From a virus: a stretch of DNA of 64,000 nucleotides. The position numbers and the translations under genes are program-made. Of the stretch, positions 16,738 through 26,870 are shown in pieces. Location: positions 1 to 64,000 of the IMG/VR virus record IMGVR_UViG_3300030116_007754. One strand, given 5' to 3'. Position 1 is the stretch's first letter; each line of letters starts with the position of its first letter. The notes under the pieces are model-generated. The model saw nothing but the letters and a program-made list of their open reading frames with translations, searched no databases and was not told the origin of the DNA.

Positions 16738-18381
16738 TTAACTAAAATTGTCTATTTTTACACTAACCCAACGATCATGTGGATTTTGTAATGAATCATC
16801 CTTATCTAAAACTTCACTTTCACCATCTTCTCTAAAACCAAATGGTAACATTTGATCTTCGATCATTTTCATCTTTTCCTTATATAGTTTTTCTCTAATA
16901 TCAGTATCTGTAATTTCTTTGAAATATTCTTGTCTTGCTATCCAACTGAACAATACTGTACACATAACTAAGTCATCATGTTGTCCATCTTCAGCTTCAA
17001 AACTAGCTCCTTTACCAACAAAACTACTTAATTCACTAATAAGATCAAAGTCTGGTATAATTAACTGATCATTTTCTATAAGATCTTTTAAGTTACTACA
17101 TCCTATCCTTTTTACTTGTTTTGTTGTTTTAACTCCTAATGTTCTACCACTATGACTACCAAATCCACTTGATACTTGTTGTCCAGCTCTACCCATATGA
17201 ACAGTAGACATTAAATTTTCATATAACAAATCATTATGTAATATATCCACTACTTGTTGACCTATATCGTTTGTTTCAACTAATATGAATGCATTATTGT
17301 AATGTTTACCAGTATTCTCAATAGTATTTGGATATAATAATGGACTTACAGTCTTATCCCTAAACTTAGCAACTACTTTAAATGGTTGTTTAGTTACATC
17401 AAATACTACAAATGCACTGTAATCTAATCCAACACCTCTTGCAACATCAACTGTAATAACATATGTATGTCCAGGTTTAGATTCTTCATATATACTCATA
17501 GTTTCTGTTGTTTTGATAGGATAGTCAAACCTCATTGCTCTTAGTTTGGTTGAACTAATAAGAGTATTCATAGATCCTATAAATTCACATTCAAACTCTT
17601 GCCTAAATTGTTCTTCACTTGTATTGCTTATAGTTTGTTGTTTCCATTTTTCATCTCTACCTGGTATTTCATTCCATCCAACTTCTATAGGAGTATAACC
17701 ATTTTTTTTATCTATAGCATCAGACCATAATTTGTAGAAGTGGTTTAATCCATTAGGTGTACTAACTATGAATACTTTGGTTGTTTTACCAGATGATATT
17801 GTAGGATAAACTGATGCAAAGAAGTTTGTTGCTATATTGTTACTAACAAATGCAAACTCATCTAAGAAAATTAAGTTGTATGATCCACCTCTTATTGCAC
17901 TACTACTCGTTGCACTAGCTACTATTTTGGATCCATTCTCTAATTCAATATTACCTTTATTCCAAACTATAATTCCTTGTTGTAACCATTTTGGTAAATG
18001 CTCATATGCTAGTTGAATCTTTCCTAATAAATCTCTGGCTAATGAACCTTTGTTTGCTAATATAGCTATACTTTGATTATCTGTAAATAAAACTAACCAT
18101 AACATATAAGCTGTTACAGTAGTTGATTTACCAGACTGTCTTGGAAGTTTATTTACAACAAATCTATCTTTGTTGAATGTATTGACCATTTTAGTTTGAA
18201 AGTCATACATTTTAAAAGGTACTAGACCTTTATCAACATTTACTATTTTTATATATTTTTCAATGAAATATACAGAATCTTTTGCACATTTGATATATTC
18301 TTCTATCTGATCAGGAGAATATTCAATGTTAACATTGCCTCTCTTTAGATTAGGATTACCTAAGTAATTTTCACTATTCAC
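16738..18381 (-). CDS. gp17: Terminase large subunit gp17
   Basis: The ATP-driven DNA packaging motor and nuclease. The 547-residue protein shows Walker A (PRQSGKST, residues 80-87), Walker B with catalytic Glu (LIFLDEF, about 170-176), the coupling motif STPNG (about 207-211), and nuclease acidic residues in ITVDVARG (Asp312) and DGQHDDLVM near residue 455. It begins with GTG and overlaps gp16 by 8 bases (stop codon at 18374-18376), with only a weak upstream ribosome site, consistent with translational coupling. Order gp16-gp17-gp18 follows T4. Confidence 0.97.
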   Translation of the reverse strand: MNSENYLGNPNLKRGNVNIEYSPDQIEEYIKCAKDSVYFIEKYIKIVNVDKGLVPFKMYDFQTKMVNTFNKDRFVVNKLPRQSGKSTTVTAYMLWLVLFTDNQSIAILANKGSLARDLLGKIQLAYEHLPKWLQQGIIVWNKGNIELENGSKIVASATSSSAIRGGSYNLIFLDEFAFVSNNIATNFFASVYPTISSGKTTKVFIVSTPNGLNHFYKLWSDAIDKKNGYTPIEVGWNEIPGRDEKWKQQTISNTSEEQFRQEFECEFIGSMNTLISSTKLRAMRFDYPIKTTETMSIYEESKPGHTYVITVDVARGVGLDYSAFVVFDVTKQPFKVVAKFRDKTVSPLLYPNTIENTGKHYNNAFILVETNDIGQQVVDILHNDLLYENLMSTVHMGRAGQQVSSGFGSHSGRTLGVKTTKQVKRIGCSNLKDLIENDQLIIPDFDLISELSSFVGKGASFEAEDGQHDDLVMCTVLFSWIARQEYFKEITDTDIREKLYKEKMKMIEDQMLPFGFREDGESEVLDKDDSLQNPHDRWVSVKIDNFS

Positions 18382-18787
18382 TGTTTTTTCTTTTGTTTAT
18401 AAATTTTTGTAAATCAGCTGTATTTCCTACATACAGTGAGTTGTTAACAGTTTTAGGTCCTTCTTGTATATCTTTATTAATAACTTTTATTTTTTTTTGT
18501 AACTCTAATAAATCTTTATTTGTATCACTTAATGTTTTTACTAGTTGACTTACCACTTCAAATGCTCTAGGATGTTGTGATTGCTGAGCAACATCTACTA
18601 ATGTATTCAATGATTCTTGTCCTTTTTCAATTATAGTATATAAATTTTCTCTTGCATATTTGTAATCAATATCTGCTTCACTTTCTTCTTTATTTGTGTC
18701 AACTTTTTTTGGTATTGTTACTTCAGTTTCTTTTTTTGTTTCTGGTAAGTTAAAAATACCTTCCATATTTTTTTCAAATTGAGTCAT
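18374..18787 (-). CDS. gp16: Terminase small subunit gp16
   Basis: The small packaging subunit that regulates gp17 and recognises DNA. The 137-residue size and position before gp17 fit T4-like gp16. The centre is helical coiled coil (YARENLYTIIEKGQESLNTL and AFEVVSQLVKTLSDTNKDLL), the region that forms the ring in T4 gp16, followed by ELQKKIKVINKD and a conserved NNSLYVGNTADLQKFI end. It overlaps gp15 by one base and gp17 by eight. Confidence 0.9.
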   Translation of the reverse strand: MTQFEKNMEGIFNLPETKKETEVTIPKKVDTNKEESEADIDYKYARENLYTIIEKGQESLNTLVDVAQQSQHPRAFEVVSQLVKTLSDTNKDLLELQKKIKVINKDIQEGPKTVNNSLYVGNTADLQKFINKRKNSE

Positions 18788-19620
18788 TATTCTTCTCCAT
18801 CCAGATCAGTCTCAAAGTCTATTGCAAAACCATAGTTGTCGTTTGCACTTATATTATCTATACTGATACTTTGTGAACTATTAGCAGTTGGATTTCCATT
18901 AGCATCTAATCCAGGAGTTACAGTAATTTTTTCAATTCTTTTACCTTGCTGTAACTCAGTGTTAGCTGAATTAATAAAATCAACCATAGTTCTTTTAATA
19001 ATACCAGATTTCTTAACAGGACCATAGATATATCCTTTAACTAAAAAATCTAAGTTATATATCAAACTTCTTCTAGTCTCAAAATCACCTTCATAAGCAT
19101 CTTCTGTTGTAACACTTTGTAATACAGTAGGTACATCATGTTTAATATTCATCTCTGGAATTATTTTAAGTGTTGTTGTCCATTCTGGTGTAAAGAACGG
19201 AAGTATCTGTTCTAATATTTGTACACCATCATCAGCATTCTTAACAAATACACTAAGACTAAAATTAAAGTCATAAGGCACAGGAGTGTAAACTGTTTTG
19301 ATACTATTATTAGAACCAGTAGTACCAATTGTATTTACTCTTCGTTGTGTACTACTTAATTTTCTTTCTGGCATGTATGACATACCAGTCATTTCAAAAC
19401 CCATTCTTGGTAAACTAATTTGTGATTGATTTGTAAGTTCTGGATCTTGAGTTATTCTAACTAAGAATTTTTCTTTAGGTCCATACGCTATTGGAACTTT
19501 AAGAGCTTGTATTCTTTGTCCAGCTTTGTTAAATCTTTGTACAATAATATCGTTAAATAATGTACCAAACATTACAACATATCTTCTTATTACTTGGTTA
19601 TAATACTGATGTCCAAACAT
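18787..19620 (-). CDS. gp15: Tail completion and sheath stabiliser gp15
   Basis: Caps the tail and joins it to the head neck. The 277-residue length agrees with T4 gp15 (272). The N-terminus MFGHQYYNQVIRRYVVMFGTLF and the segments RPRLGFEMTG-like (ISLPRMGFEMTGMSYMPERK) and VQILEQILPFFTPEWTTTLK are conserved in the family. It lies between gp14 and gp16 as in T4, with single-base overlaps on both sides. Confidence rests on motif memory plus strict synteny. Confidence 0.92.
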   Translation of the reverse strand: MFGHQYYNQVIRRYVVMFGTLFNDIIVQRFNKAGQRIQALKVPIAYGPKEKFLVRITQDPELTNQSQISLPRMGFEMTGMSYMPERKLSSTQRRVNTIGTTGSNNSIKTVYTPVPYDFNFSLSVFVKNADDGVQILEQILPFFTPEWTTTLKIIPEMNIKHDVPTVLQSVTTEDAYEGDFETRRSLIYNLDFLVKGYIYGPVKKSGIIKRTMVDFINSANTELQQGKRIEKITVTPGLDANGNPTANSSQSISIDNISANDNYGFAIDFETDLDGEE

Positions 19621-20486
19621 TAATACCTATCTACTTCTGAGAATGGATTACCTTCACTAAAGTCAATAATACTATCTCCTTCAAACTGAAAGAATGAGTT
19701 ATTAGCAGATACATCAGTTGTTTCAACTGTAAACTCTTGTAATAAACTACCACCACCTTCAATTAATAACATATTGTCATCTTCAAGTTTAAATTGATAA
19801 GCAAGAGTACTAAGACTTTGTTTTGTTTCAATACTATCTATTTCAGTATTACCAGTTCTAATTCTTTCACTACTATATTTGAATAATTCGCATCTAAGAT
19901 CATAAGTTTGTAATCTACCAGTTTGGTAAAATATTTGTTCATGCTCAACAAACTTAATTTCAAATAATTTATTTACTAACGGAAAGAATATAAGATCTCC
20001 TTCTTGAGGTCGTTCACTTGATATTTGATAATTGTTAACTCCAGTTGTTCCTGTTTCTAATATAATAGATTCTGTATTACTTGCTGCTGTGTTAGATAGA
20101 AACTGTCTTGATGGAGCATCTGTATTTGCTGATTCTTGTAGATAATTATAACCTACTTCAGTAGTTAATTTTTCTGTCTTTATTTGATCAAATCTTTTTC
20201 TTGCAACTGTAAGTGTAAGTTGATCATTTATTTGCAAACCAAACTTACTCATGAAATCTCCTTCACCTTCAAACCCTTCAACATTCTTAACATACATTTC
20301 AATATCAGCTGCAGTTTCATATTTAAGTAGTTTATCTTCTCCAAAGAGATGATCTATCTCTTGGATACTCTTTGGCATATACTTTACGTTATGACCATAT
20401 ATTTTAATTGATTCGATTGTAAGATCTTCTACTAGATCTTGTTCTCTTGCGTATGCGAAGTTGTTAAAATATACATTAGTTGCCAC
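19620..20486 (-). CDS. gp14: Neck protein gp14
   Basis: Head-completion/neck protein that forms the gate between portal and tail. It is 288 residues (T4 gp14 is 256). The N-terminus ATNVYFNNFAYAREQDLVEDL and later SIKIYGHNVKYMPKSI with DHLFGEDKL are typical of T4-like gp14. It is two bases from gp13 and overlaps gp15 by one base, so gp13-14-15-16-17 form one tightly packed operon. Confidence 0.92.
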   Translation of the reverse strand: MATNVYFNNFAYAREQDLVEDLTIESIKIYGHNVKYMPKSIQEIDHLFGEDKLLKYETAADIEMYVKNVEGFEGEGDFMSKFGLQINDQLTLTVARKRFDQIKTEKLTTEVGYNYLQESANTDAPSRQFLSNTAASNTESIILETGTTGVNNYQISSERPQEGDLIFFPLVNKLFEIKFVEHEQIFYQTGRLQTYDLRCELFKYSSERIRTGNTEIDSIETKQSLSTLAYQFKLEDDNMLLIEGGGSLLQEFTVETTDVSANNSFFQFEGDSIIDFSEGNPFSEVDRY

Positions 20487-20487
20487 A

Positions 20488-21237
20488 CTATCCCTCCATA
20501 TCCATTACTGGAAGTGAATAGCTTGATATTACTTCTTCTTCTAATTTTCTTTGTTCTTCTGTTGCTTCTTCCCATATTTTTTGACCATTGAATGTCAAAC
20601 CACCTGGAAGTTGTATTCCTTCAAACTTTTTTAAGTTTTCACCCCATTGTCTTTTTATTAAACAAGTTGCATATCTTCTTAACCACCAATCATTCCACAT
20701 ATCAGTATGAACATCTGGGTCTATAACTGCATAAGCATCCATTAATACAAACTCTCCAACAACTAAATCTTCTTTAGCTATATCAATGTTTACTTTATTC
20801 TTATGTCTGTTAAATCTTATAGGCTGACTACCTACAAATATTTCTTCCAAATTTTCTACGTGTCTCATTGCTGTAACATAAGGAAGATATGTAGTTGATG
20901 TAAAGTCAAATAAATCGTTTAGATGAATTTGATATCTTATGTTAAATAAATTACTTGACTGTGTACTATCTCCAATATCAAATAATCTTGTTACACCAAT
21001 TATTTCTGGATCTTCATTAGTTAAATCTATTTGTTTATTATCTTTGATTGTTTGAGTTATTTCTATTGGTTTAATAACTCTTTCTGTACCATCAAAATGG
21101 TAATCTCTATAATATGCTAAAGCATCATCAATTCTATCTTCAACCTGTGTATCATCAATATTAATATCAACTACAGGTTTACCTAATGATCTCAGACAAT
21201 ACTCTTTGAATGTGTTTCTAGAATTTGGAACGGCCAT
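20488..21237 (-). CDS. gp13: Neck protein gp13
   Basis: Head-completion protein binding the portal and gp14. The 249-residue protein has the family start TFKEYCLRSLGKPVVDINID, followed by QVEDRIDDALAYYRDYHFDG, and the WNDWWLRRYATCLIKRQWG segment near residue 190 common to T4-like gp13. It heads the neck-terminase operon with a late box 19 bases upstream. Confidence 0.93.
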   Translation of the reverse strand: MAVPNSRNTFKEYCLRSLGKPVVDINIDDTQVEDRIDDALAYYRDYHFDGTERVIKPIEITQTIKDNKQIDLTNEDPEIIGVTRLFDIGDSTQSSNLFNIRYQIHLNDLFDFTSTTYLPYVTAMRHVENLEEIFVGSQPIRFNRHKNKVNIDIAKEDLVVGEFVLMDAYAVIDPDVHTDMWNDWWLRRYATCLIKRQWGENLKKFEGIQLPGGLTFNGQKIWEEATEEQRKLEEEVISSYSLPVMDMEG

Positions 21238-21255
21238 AGTATCTCCTATTGATAC

Positions 21256-21263
21256 TATTTATA
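21256..21263 (-). promoter_or_regulatory. T4-type late promoter box for the gp13-gp17 operon
   Basis: Exact TATAAATA on the minus strand, 19 bases before the gp13 start. Confidence 0.75.
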
Positions 21264-21268
21264 AACAA

Positions 21269-21895
21269 TTAATCGTTTGGATCCGTTGGCCACTTTTGTA
21301 GATCAGCCTCATAGTTTATATCACCATTTGCATGATATGTAGAAGTATTTAACGATATCAAAGCATCTACATCTGAAGCAGAATTAATTTTGGCTTCCAT
21401 TATCCCTGAATTTGCTCTTACTGAGTTAATATAAGTATTAACAGTTTTTGGAATAGCGGTTCCAGCTTGTGCTAACCTCAGAGTATACCAATCATATTTT
21501 GATATCAAATTTTGAGCTGTTTCTTTTATTTGATTCTTCCAAAGTGATTTAAGACCTAATGATTTAACATCTCCAACATCTTTTCCTTCTGGGATAACTC
21601 CATCTGTTTTGTCTTGACTAGTGTATGTTGAATCAGCCAAATCTTTAGCAGTTGATGAATAAGTGCCTACTACTGTCCCTGCACTATCATTTACTGTATA
21701 AGAGATACCACCCATGTTATAATAGAATGTATCTTTTTGACCAGTTTCTGAATATGAATATAGTCCTATTGCTTTTAGTGCTGCAGGTGTCCAAATTCTA
21801 AAAATAGATGCTGGATACTGCGTTCCGTTAATAGTCATAGCCTTTGGACCATTAATGATCTCTATTACTTGACTTGCTTTAACTCTTGCCCACAT
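21269..21895 (-). CDS. Possible fibre-associated or fibre-assembly protein
   Basis: I do not recognise this 208-residue protein with certainty. The start (MWARVKASQVIEIINGPKA, then FRIWTPAALKAIGLYSY) resembles small proteins that follow phage tail-fibre genes, and the second half contains DWYTLRLAQAGTAIPKTVNTY, a helical pattern seen in the DUF4376-type assembly proteins; the end, LQKWPTDPND, is also typical of that group. It follows fibre gene A3 and has its own late box 23 bases upstream. A chaperone or cap for cassettes 3 and 4 is therefore plausible, but this is inference from position and short motifs. Confidence 0.5.
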   Translation of the reverse strand: MWARVKASQVIEIINGPKAMTINGTQYPASIFRIWTPAALKAIGLYSYSETGQKDTFYYNMGGISYTVNDSAGTVVGTYSSTAKDLADSTYTSQDKTDGVIPEGKDVGDVKSLGLKSLWKNQIKETAQNLISKYDWYTLRLAQAGTAIPKTVNTYINSVRANSGIMEAKINSASDVDALISLNTSTYHANGDINYEADLQKWPTDPND

Positions 21896-21917
21896 GTTTA
21901 TATCTCCTTATGTTATT

Positions 21918-21925
21918 TATTTATA
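21918..21925 (-). promoter_or_regulatory. T4-type late promoter box
   Basis: Exact TATAAATA on the minus strand, 23 bases before the 208-residue gene, in the gap after fibre gene A3. Confidence 0.7.
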
Positions 21926-21948
21926 AAAGTTTTTGTTTAATCCATTAA

Positions 21949-24303
21949 TTATCTTGCTGTTGGGATTGTAATACCATCTGCTCCATGAAATGGGTGTTCT
22001 GCAAACGCCATGTAGACGTAAGTACCACCACTTCTGTTAATTTGAGAATTAGTTGTTCTGCATTTAAATCCATTTGATACAACATCTAAATCGATTGATG
22101 AACCATTATCTCCTTGAGTTAAATCAGCAAACAAAGAATTATTTGTAGGATTACGTGTGAACCTGGAATTATCCCATATTGGCCAATTGTTTGAAGAACT
22201 GTTTTCTTTGATCATAATCCATGCCGGCTTGAACCCGGTAAAGATAAAAGTACCATCCGCATTTCCATTTCCCGTGTATGATCCAAATTTTGAGAATCCT
22301 TCAACACTTCTCCAGACATATGCAACCACATCAGACCCATTATTATTACTATTAGAATTACTACCAAGTTGAATATACGTACTACTAACACCAGTAAATT
22401 GTGTAGTAGCTGCACCAGAATCAACCATAGCATCAGGTTCATTTAAATGTAAATATTTATTAATACCATTATACACATGATATACCGAGGTAGCTGCTCC
22501 AGCACCCGCATCCAATCTTTTTACAATAAACCATTCAGGAGTAGCTGATAATCCATGAGCAAATCTTAATGTACTCCCTGTTCCTTGAAATCTACAAATA
22601 CTAAAACCAGCTGTATCATTTGCTTGGACAGTAGTTGCAACTGTTGCACCTGATCCGTCTGTATTGGCAACTTCAGTACCACTATTACCAACCCAATTCC
22701 ATGCAACATAACTTTCACCATTAGTATTAAGAGCATCATTATCTTCAGTTGCAAATCCACCTATCAAAAATTTTTGTAATCCATCAGTTACAGTAGCTTC
22801 ATTTGATTCAGAATTTTCCCATTCTTTTTGTGGTCCTCTTGATGAGTCATAGAAAGCATGAGCATCTGAAGCATCTCTATTTTTGATCCAAACAAAATCT
22901 GAGAGTCCTGCTTTTGTTGACGTAGGAAGGTTGTCTTGTTGTAAAGCCACAAAGCCAGTTGGTGGGGTGTAGCTGAAAGATTTTTGACCAAAGTTTGCTG
23001 TCCAACCACCATTATAACCAGTTGCTCCATCACCAACTGCAAAAGTATAATTACTATTAGGTATACTTAATGTACCTTGACTTGCGTTATTTTTAAAAAA
23101 CTGAACAGTAAGATTATCTAAATCCAAAGCTATTCCAATAACATCATTTGTTGTATATGTTGCATAAGTTACATCATAACTATTACTGGAATTGTAATAC
23201 ACTCTTCCGTTATATCCATAATACATATATCCTGCTAAACTTCCATCAGGTGGTTCAGGTAATCGTGTTGAGTTTGATCCGTATGGAAGTAATAAAGTAG
23301 AAGCTACTCCAACTTCAGCACGAGAAGCAACATCAACTGTAAATTCAGCATAATATTTACCACTACTTGGTTTAAGTGTAGCATTATGATGTGAGAAATC
23401 AGAATTACCAGTAACAAGTTTTAAGTTACCCTCACTTAAAGTACCACCAGTTCCTTCTAATGTAGCATGATTCTGAGTAGGACTGTCTGTTACAATATCA
23501 CTAGCAACTAAATTTGTAACTGTAAAATCATTTCCATTACCACTAGTATCATCACCTATTGTTTGTCCTGCTGTGTTAGCAAATTGCATTCTATATCCGT
23601 TTGTACCATATGTGATTCCGGTTAATGTTTTTGGTATCCATCTTCCTGTTGAAGTATCAGTTAGACCAAAGGTTGAAGGTGTTAATGCTGTACCATCAAC
23701 AAAATTAAATTCTGCAATATAAGCACCTATAAAGGCATTTGTTGTACTCGTGGTTGTTTGTCCTCCAATGTTATGTTTTATTTGTGTATTAATAATTGAA
23801 TTTGTAGGCACACTTGACCTATTATCAGTAGCAAATGAAGTTATTTGATCTCCATCAACATATAGCTTTATCTTATCAGTTCCACTTTGCGAGGAATCAT
23901 TAGCAACTAAAATATGATAAAACTTAGATGTATCTTCAAAAGTTCTATTTGTTGTAAAAATACTTGTACCACTACTATAAAATCTAAGTTTAAAATCTTC
24001 CATAAAAAGCCCAGCACTTGATGCTGAGTTCCATGCATCATCAGAAGAACTAGCATATAACAAAATTCCATAATTTGACGTTGTTGGTTTAAACCATAGT
24101 GAGATAGTAAAGACACCCTTATTACCATCACTAGATGGAGTTCTTATTAATGATCCTGTGCTCGATTTATCAAATATACAACTCTTTGCAATGGTACCAT
24201 CATCATCAAAAGGTACAAACTTACCAACACGTTGACCTTTTCCATTACCTTCGTATATGGTTGTAAAGAAATGATCGGATCCTCTTATAATAGTTGCTGC
24301 CAC
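21949..24303 (-). CDS. Fibre protein A3: LamG + SPRY-like + conserved C-terminal domain
   Basis: A 784-residue member of the A family, last gene of cassette 3. It has GKGQRVGKFVPFDDDGTIAKS, LamG-type signatures (FTISLWFKPT, FEDTSKFYHILVAND, IKLYVDGDQIT, FIGAYIAEFNFVDG), the DTSTGRWIPKTL linker, a SPRY-like region (about 275-450; SSGKYYAEFTVD, FSYTPPTGFVAL) and the conserved end (WIKNRDASDAHAFYDSSRG, LQKFLIGGFATEDN, WNWVGNSGT, GFSKFGSYTGNGNADG, AFAEHPFHGAD). It starts two bases after B3 ends. Presumed host-recognition fibre. Confidence 0.8.
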   Translation of the reverse strand: MAATIIRGSDHFFTTIYEGNGKGQRVGKFVPFDDDGTIAKSCIFDKSSTGSLIRTPSSDGNKGVFTISLWFKPTTSNYGILLYASSSDDAWNSASSAGLFMEDFKLRFYSSGTSIFTTNRTFEDTSKFYHILVANDSSQSGTDKIKLYVDGDQITSFATDNRSSVPTNSIINTQIKHNIGGQTTTSTTNAFIGAYIAEFNFVDGTALTPSTFGLTDTSTGRWIPKTLTGITYGTNGYRMQFANTAGQTIGDDTSGNGNDFTVTNLVASDIVTDSPTQNHATLEGTGGTLSEGNLKLVTGNSDFSHHNATLKPSSGKYYAEFTVDVASRAEVGVASTLLLPYGSNSTRLPEPPDGSLAGYMYYGYNGRVYYNSSNSYDVTYATYTTNDVIGIALDLDNLTVQFFKNNASQGTLSIPNSNYTFAVGDGATGYNGGWTANFGQKSFSYTPPTGFVALQQDNLPTSTKAGLSDFVWIKNRDASDAHAFYDSSRGPQKEWENSESNEATVTDGLQKFLIGGFATEDNDALNTNGESYVAWNWVGNSGTEVANTDGSGATVATTVQANDTAGFSICRFQGTGSTLRFAHGLSATPEWFIVKRLDAGAGAATSVYHVYNGINKYLHLNEPDAMVDSGAATTQFTGVSSTYIQLGSNSNSNNNGSDVVAYVWRSVEGFSKFGSYTGNGNADGTFIFTGFKPAWIMIKENSSSNNWPIWDNSRFTRNPTNNSLFADLTQGDNGSSIDLDVVSNGFKCRTTNSQINRSGGTYVYMAFAEHPFHGADGITIPTAR

Positions 24304-24304
24304 A

Positions 24305-25831
24305 TTAAGCTCCTAAATTTTGTGAACAGATTGCTAAATATCCTGATAAAGGCGTATAATAGAATTTGCCTAATCCGTTACTATCAGATGCAGCGTTACT
24401 ACCTGAAGTTTTATTACCATTAAAAGAATCATCCTGACCAAAATTGACATTTATTTTTGCAACTTGATCATTTGCAAGTGTAAATCTTGGTACCCAATCT
24501 ATTCCTTCTAGTGTTAAATTATCTGTTGGTGAAGTTGAATCAAAATCAACTGAACCATACAAAGATCCATCTACATAAACTTTAAACTCATTATTATCAA
24601 AATCTGTATAAACTCCTATAATTTTACCATTCTGAAAAGGTGTCAATCCAGTTGCAACACTACTACTTGTACCCCAAAACCATGTTGAATACGCGCTTCC
24701 AGTATGTCTCTGATTTAATCCAAAATCTCTAGTTGGAGAAGCGGTAGCTGTAGCACAATCTTCTACATCAGCATATCCTAAACCAAATGCTTCAGTAGAA
24801 GGATAAGTTGTTGTATACAATTCATAATACCACTTACCAGTTTTAACTGTCATATTACCAGCTCCAAAACCGTTTTGGTTTCCAGCAGGTTTAGAAACAA
24901 AAGATAATCCTTGATCTCTAACTCCTCTTACTGTCTGACCACTATCATAAGAATATTTGTCAAGGGAATTAAGAATACAAAAATTATTTGTTGGAGTATC
25001 TTTTACAATATCATGACTATCCATGTTGTTACCAGTAAAATTATTTCCATTACCACTCTGATCATCAGTAGGTGTTCCAGATGCTCCATTAAGATAAACC
25101 CCTGGAGTTCCAAAACTTATAGAACTTGTATCAATTTCAATAGGTCTCCATATTCCGTTAGAATCAAATTCTCCAAATGTTTCAGGTCCATATGCTGTAC
25201 CAGAAATAAGACATATGTCTGACATATACCCATCAAAATAAAAGTTTTGTGCGTAACTATTTACACTACTATAAGCTCCAAATGCATATGTACATCCTGT
25301 ACCACCAAACCAATAAGTTCTATCTTTAGATCCTGGAGTAAATGAAGAAAAATCTTCTTCTCTTTCTCCGTTGATATACAGTCTAACTCTTTCATTTGCT
25401 TCGTCTTGTGTTGTATCATGTACTAGAACTAAATGATACCATGCACTAATATCTCTAAATGAACGATTAGTTTTAAATACTAACACATAAGATGGTGATG
25501 GAGATATAGATGTACTTGCACCATTTAATTGTGCATAATATTGTAACTTACCATCTGTGGTAAAGGTCACTGAACCATATCTACCATTACTTCCATAAAA
25601 AGCTCCGAACATATAATTTGTAGTACCAGCACCAATAGCATAACCACCTAGTTTAAACCACATACTGATTGTAGAAGTAGTAACTCCAGCAGAACTTCCT
25701 GGAACGCTCCTATGCATAAGAGATTTAGCTTCTTGATTAAATCTAATTGATTGTGATACTTGATGAGCTGCATCAGCTGTTCCAGCTCCTGAAGCTCCGG
25801 ATAAAATACTTGATTCAGATAATGAAGACAT
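24305..25831 (-). CDS. Fibre protein B3: LamG + SPRY-like
   Basis: A 508-residue B-family protein, the most divergent of the four. It keeps the opening SSILSGASGAGTADAAHQVSQ and SIRFN, LamG signatures (TSTISMWFKLGG, DISAWYHLVLVHD, VRLYINGEREE, YFDGYMSDICLI) and the SPRY-like half (about 300-480; TVKTGKWYYELYT), ending KFYYTPLSGYLAICSQNLGA. Loops are longer than in B1 and B2, suggesting independent diversification. It is 10 bases after C3. Confidence 0.77.
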   Translation of the reverse strand: MSSLSESSILSGASGAGTADAAHQVSQSIRFNQEAKSLMHRSVPGSSAGVTTSTISMWFKLGGYAIGAGTTNYMFGAFYGSNGRYGSVTFTTDGKLQYYAQLNGASTSISPSPSYVLVFKTNRSFRDISAWYHLVLVHDTTQDEANERVRLYINGEREEDFSSFTPGSKDRTYWFGGTGCTYAFGAYSSVNSYAQNFYFDGYMSDICLISGTAYGPETFGEFDSNGIWRPIEIDTSSISFGTPGVYLNGASGTPTDDQSGNGNNFTGNNMDSHDIVKDTPTNNFCILNSLDKYSYDSGQTVRGVRDQGLSFVSKPAGNQNGFGAGNMTVKTGKWYYELYTTTYPSTEAFGLGYADVEDCATATASPTRDFGLNQRHTGSAYSTWFWGTSSSVATGLTPFQNGKIIGVYTDFDNNEFKVYVDGSLYGSVDFDSTSPTDNLTLEGIDWVPRFTLANDQVAKINVNFGQDDSFNGNKTSGSNAASDSNGLGKFYYTPLSGYLAICSQNLGA

Positions 25832-25840
25832 TATAAACTC

Positions 25841-26821
25841 CTATGAAACATTTAATGAAGCAACGGCATGGATTGCGTTACTAGCCCTCACTATGTAATC
25901 AATTCTGTCTTCTGCAGATGCTGTTGTTGATAGAGTTGGAGCAGTACCTCCTGGAAACTCCCATGCTCCTGCATAACTTAATGTACGTGATCCTGTACCA
26001 TCCTGAACTACAAAGATACTTCCTGTTTGACCTGCAACTAAATTAGTTGGTAAATTTAAATGACTATTGTTAGCTAATGTAACTGCAAAATGGTTGTTGA
26101 GTGAAAAGTCAAGACTAATGTTAGCTGCTAAAATAGTTGATGAAGTAATAGATCCTCTTTGTGCTTTAGTAAAAGTTTGATTTTCTCCTGTAAATACAAC
26201 ACCTTCTCCTTGAACACTTGTCTTGTTTAACTCAGCCGCTCCAACTGCATTAGTTTGTATATGAACATTACTTACTGAATCAGCGGCAAGGTTAACAGCT
26301 GTTATAGCACCAGAACCTATTTTTGTATTTGCACTAACAGCACCAGTAGCTAATTCTGTTGGACCTACTGCACCTGTAGCTATAAGATCAGCAGTAATAG
26401 ATCCTGTAGATACTATTACATTAGCACTAATAGCACCATTGGCTATAGCATGTCTTGTAATAACACCAGTTCCAAATAAAGTGTTTGAATTGATAGCACC
26501 AGTTTTAAGATGTCTACCTTCTATACTTGCTGTAGATGGAACTAATCCGTTAAATGTTTCTCCTAGTAGTATAGCAAAAAACGAAGCACCATTAGGAGGT
26601 GCTGAAGTAAAAACTATTTGATTTTGTCTTACTTCATAATCTTTTTCTGGTTCTTGTAATACACCACCAACACTTACTAATACTTGGGCAGCAGAAGCTA
26701 TATTTGGTTGATCTGAACCAATACTAAATGTAAAAGTATTAGCAGAGCCATTAAAACCTGAACTTATATCATCTAATTTAGCAAATCTTCCGGCTGCTGG
26801 TATTCTACCTAAATATCCCAT
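25841..26821 (-). CDS. Fibre protein C3: attachment-type N-domain, repeat stalk, C-domain
   Basis: A 326-residue C-family protein opening cassette 3. Unlike C1 and C2 it has an extra N-terminal domain of about 95 residues (MGYLGRIPAAGRF, FNGSANTFTF, QVLVSVGGVLQEPEKDYEV) common at the start of marine T4-like fibre and baseplate-attached proteins, which suggests direct attachment to the virion. Stalk repeats (IATGAVGPTELATGAVSANTK) follow, then the shared C-terminal domain (FNLTL replaced by FAVTLANNSHLNLP, QDGTGSRTLSYAGAWEFPGG). A late box lies 17 bases upstream. Confidence 0.77.
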   Translation of the reverse strand: MGYLGRIPAAGRFAKLDDISSGFNGSANTFTFSIGSDQPNIASAAQVLVSVGGVLQEPEKDYEVRQNQIVFTSAPPNGASFFAILLGETFNGLVPSTASIEGRHLKTGAINSNTLFGTGVITRHAIANGAISANVIVSTGSITADLIATGAVGPTELATGAVSANTKIGSGAITAVNLAADSVSNVHIQTNAVGAAELNKTSVQGEGVVFTGENQTFTKAQRGSITSSTILAANISLDFSLNNHFAVTLANNSHLNLPTNLVAGQTGSIFVVQDGTGSRTLSYAGAWEFPGGTAPTLSTTASAEDRIDYIVRASNAIHAVASLNVS

Positions 26822-26837
26822 TTTTTATCCTTAATCC

Positions 26838-26845
26838 TATTTATA
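26838..26845 (-). promoter_or_regulatory. T4-type late promoter box for cassette 3
   Basis: Exact TATAAATA on the minus strand, 17 bases before C3; an AAGGA ribosome site lies between box and ATG, so the leader must be very short. Confidence 0.75.
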
Positions 26846-26870
26846 CAATATCCTTAAAGTTTTGTCAACT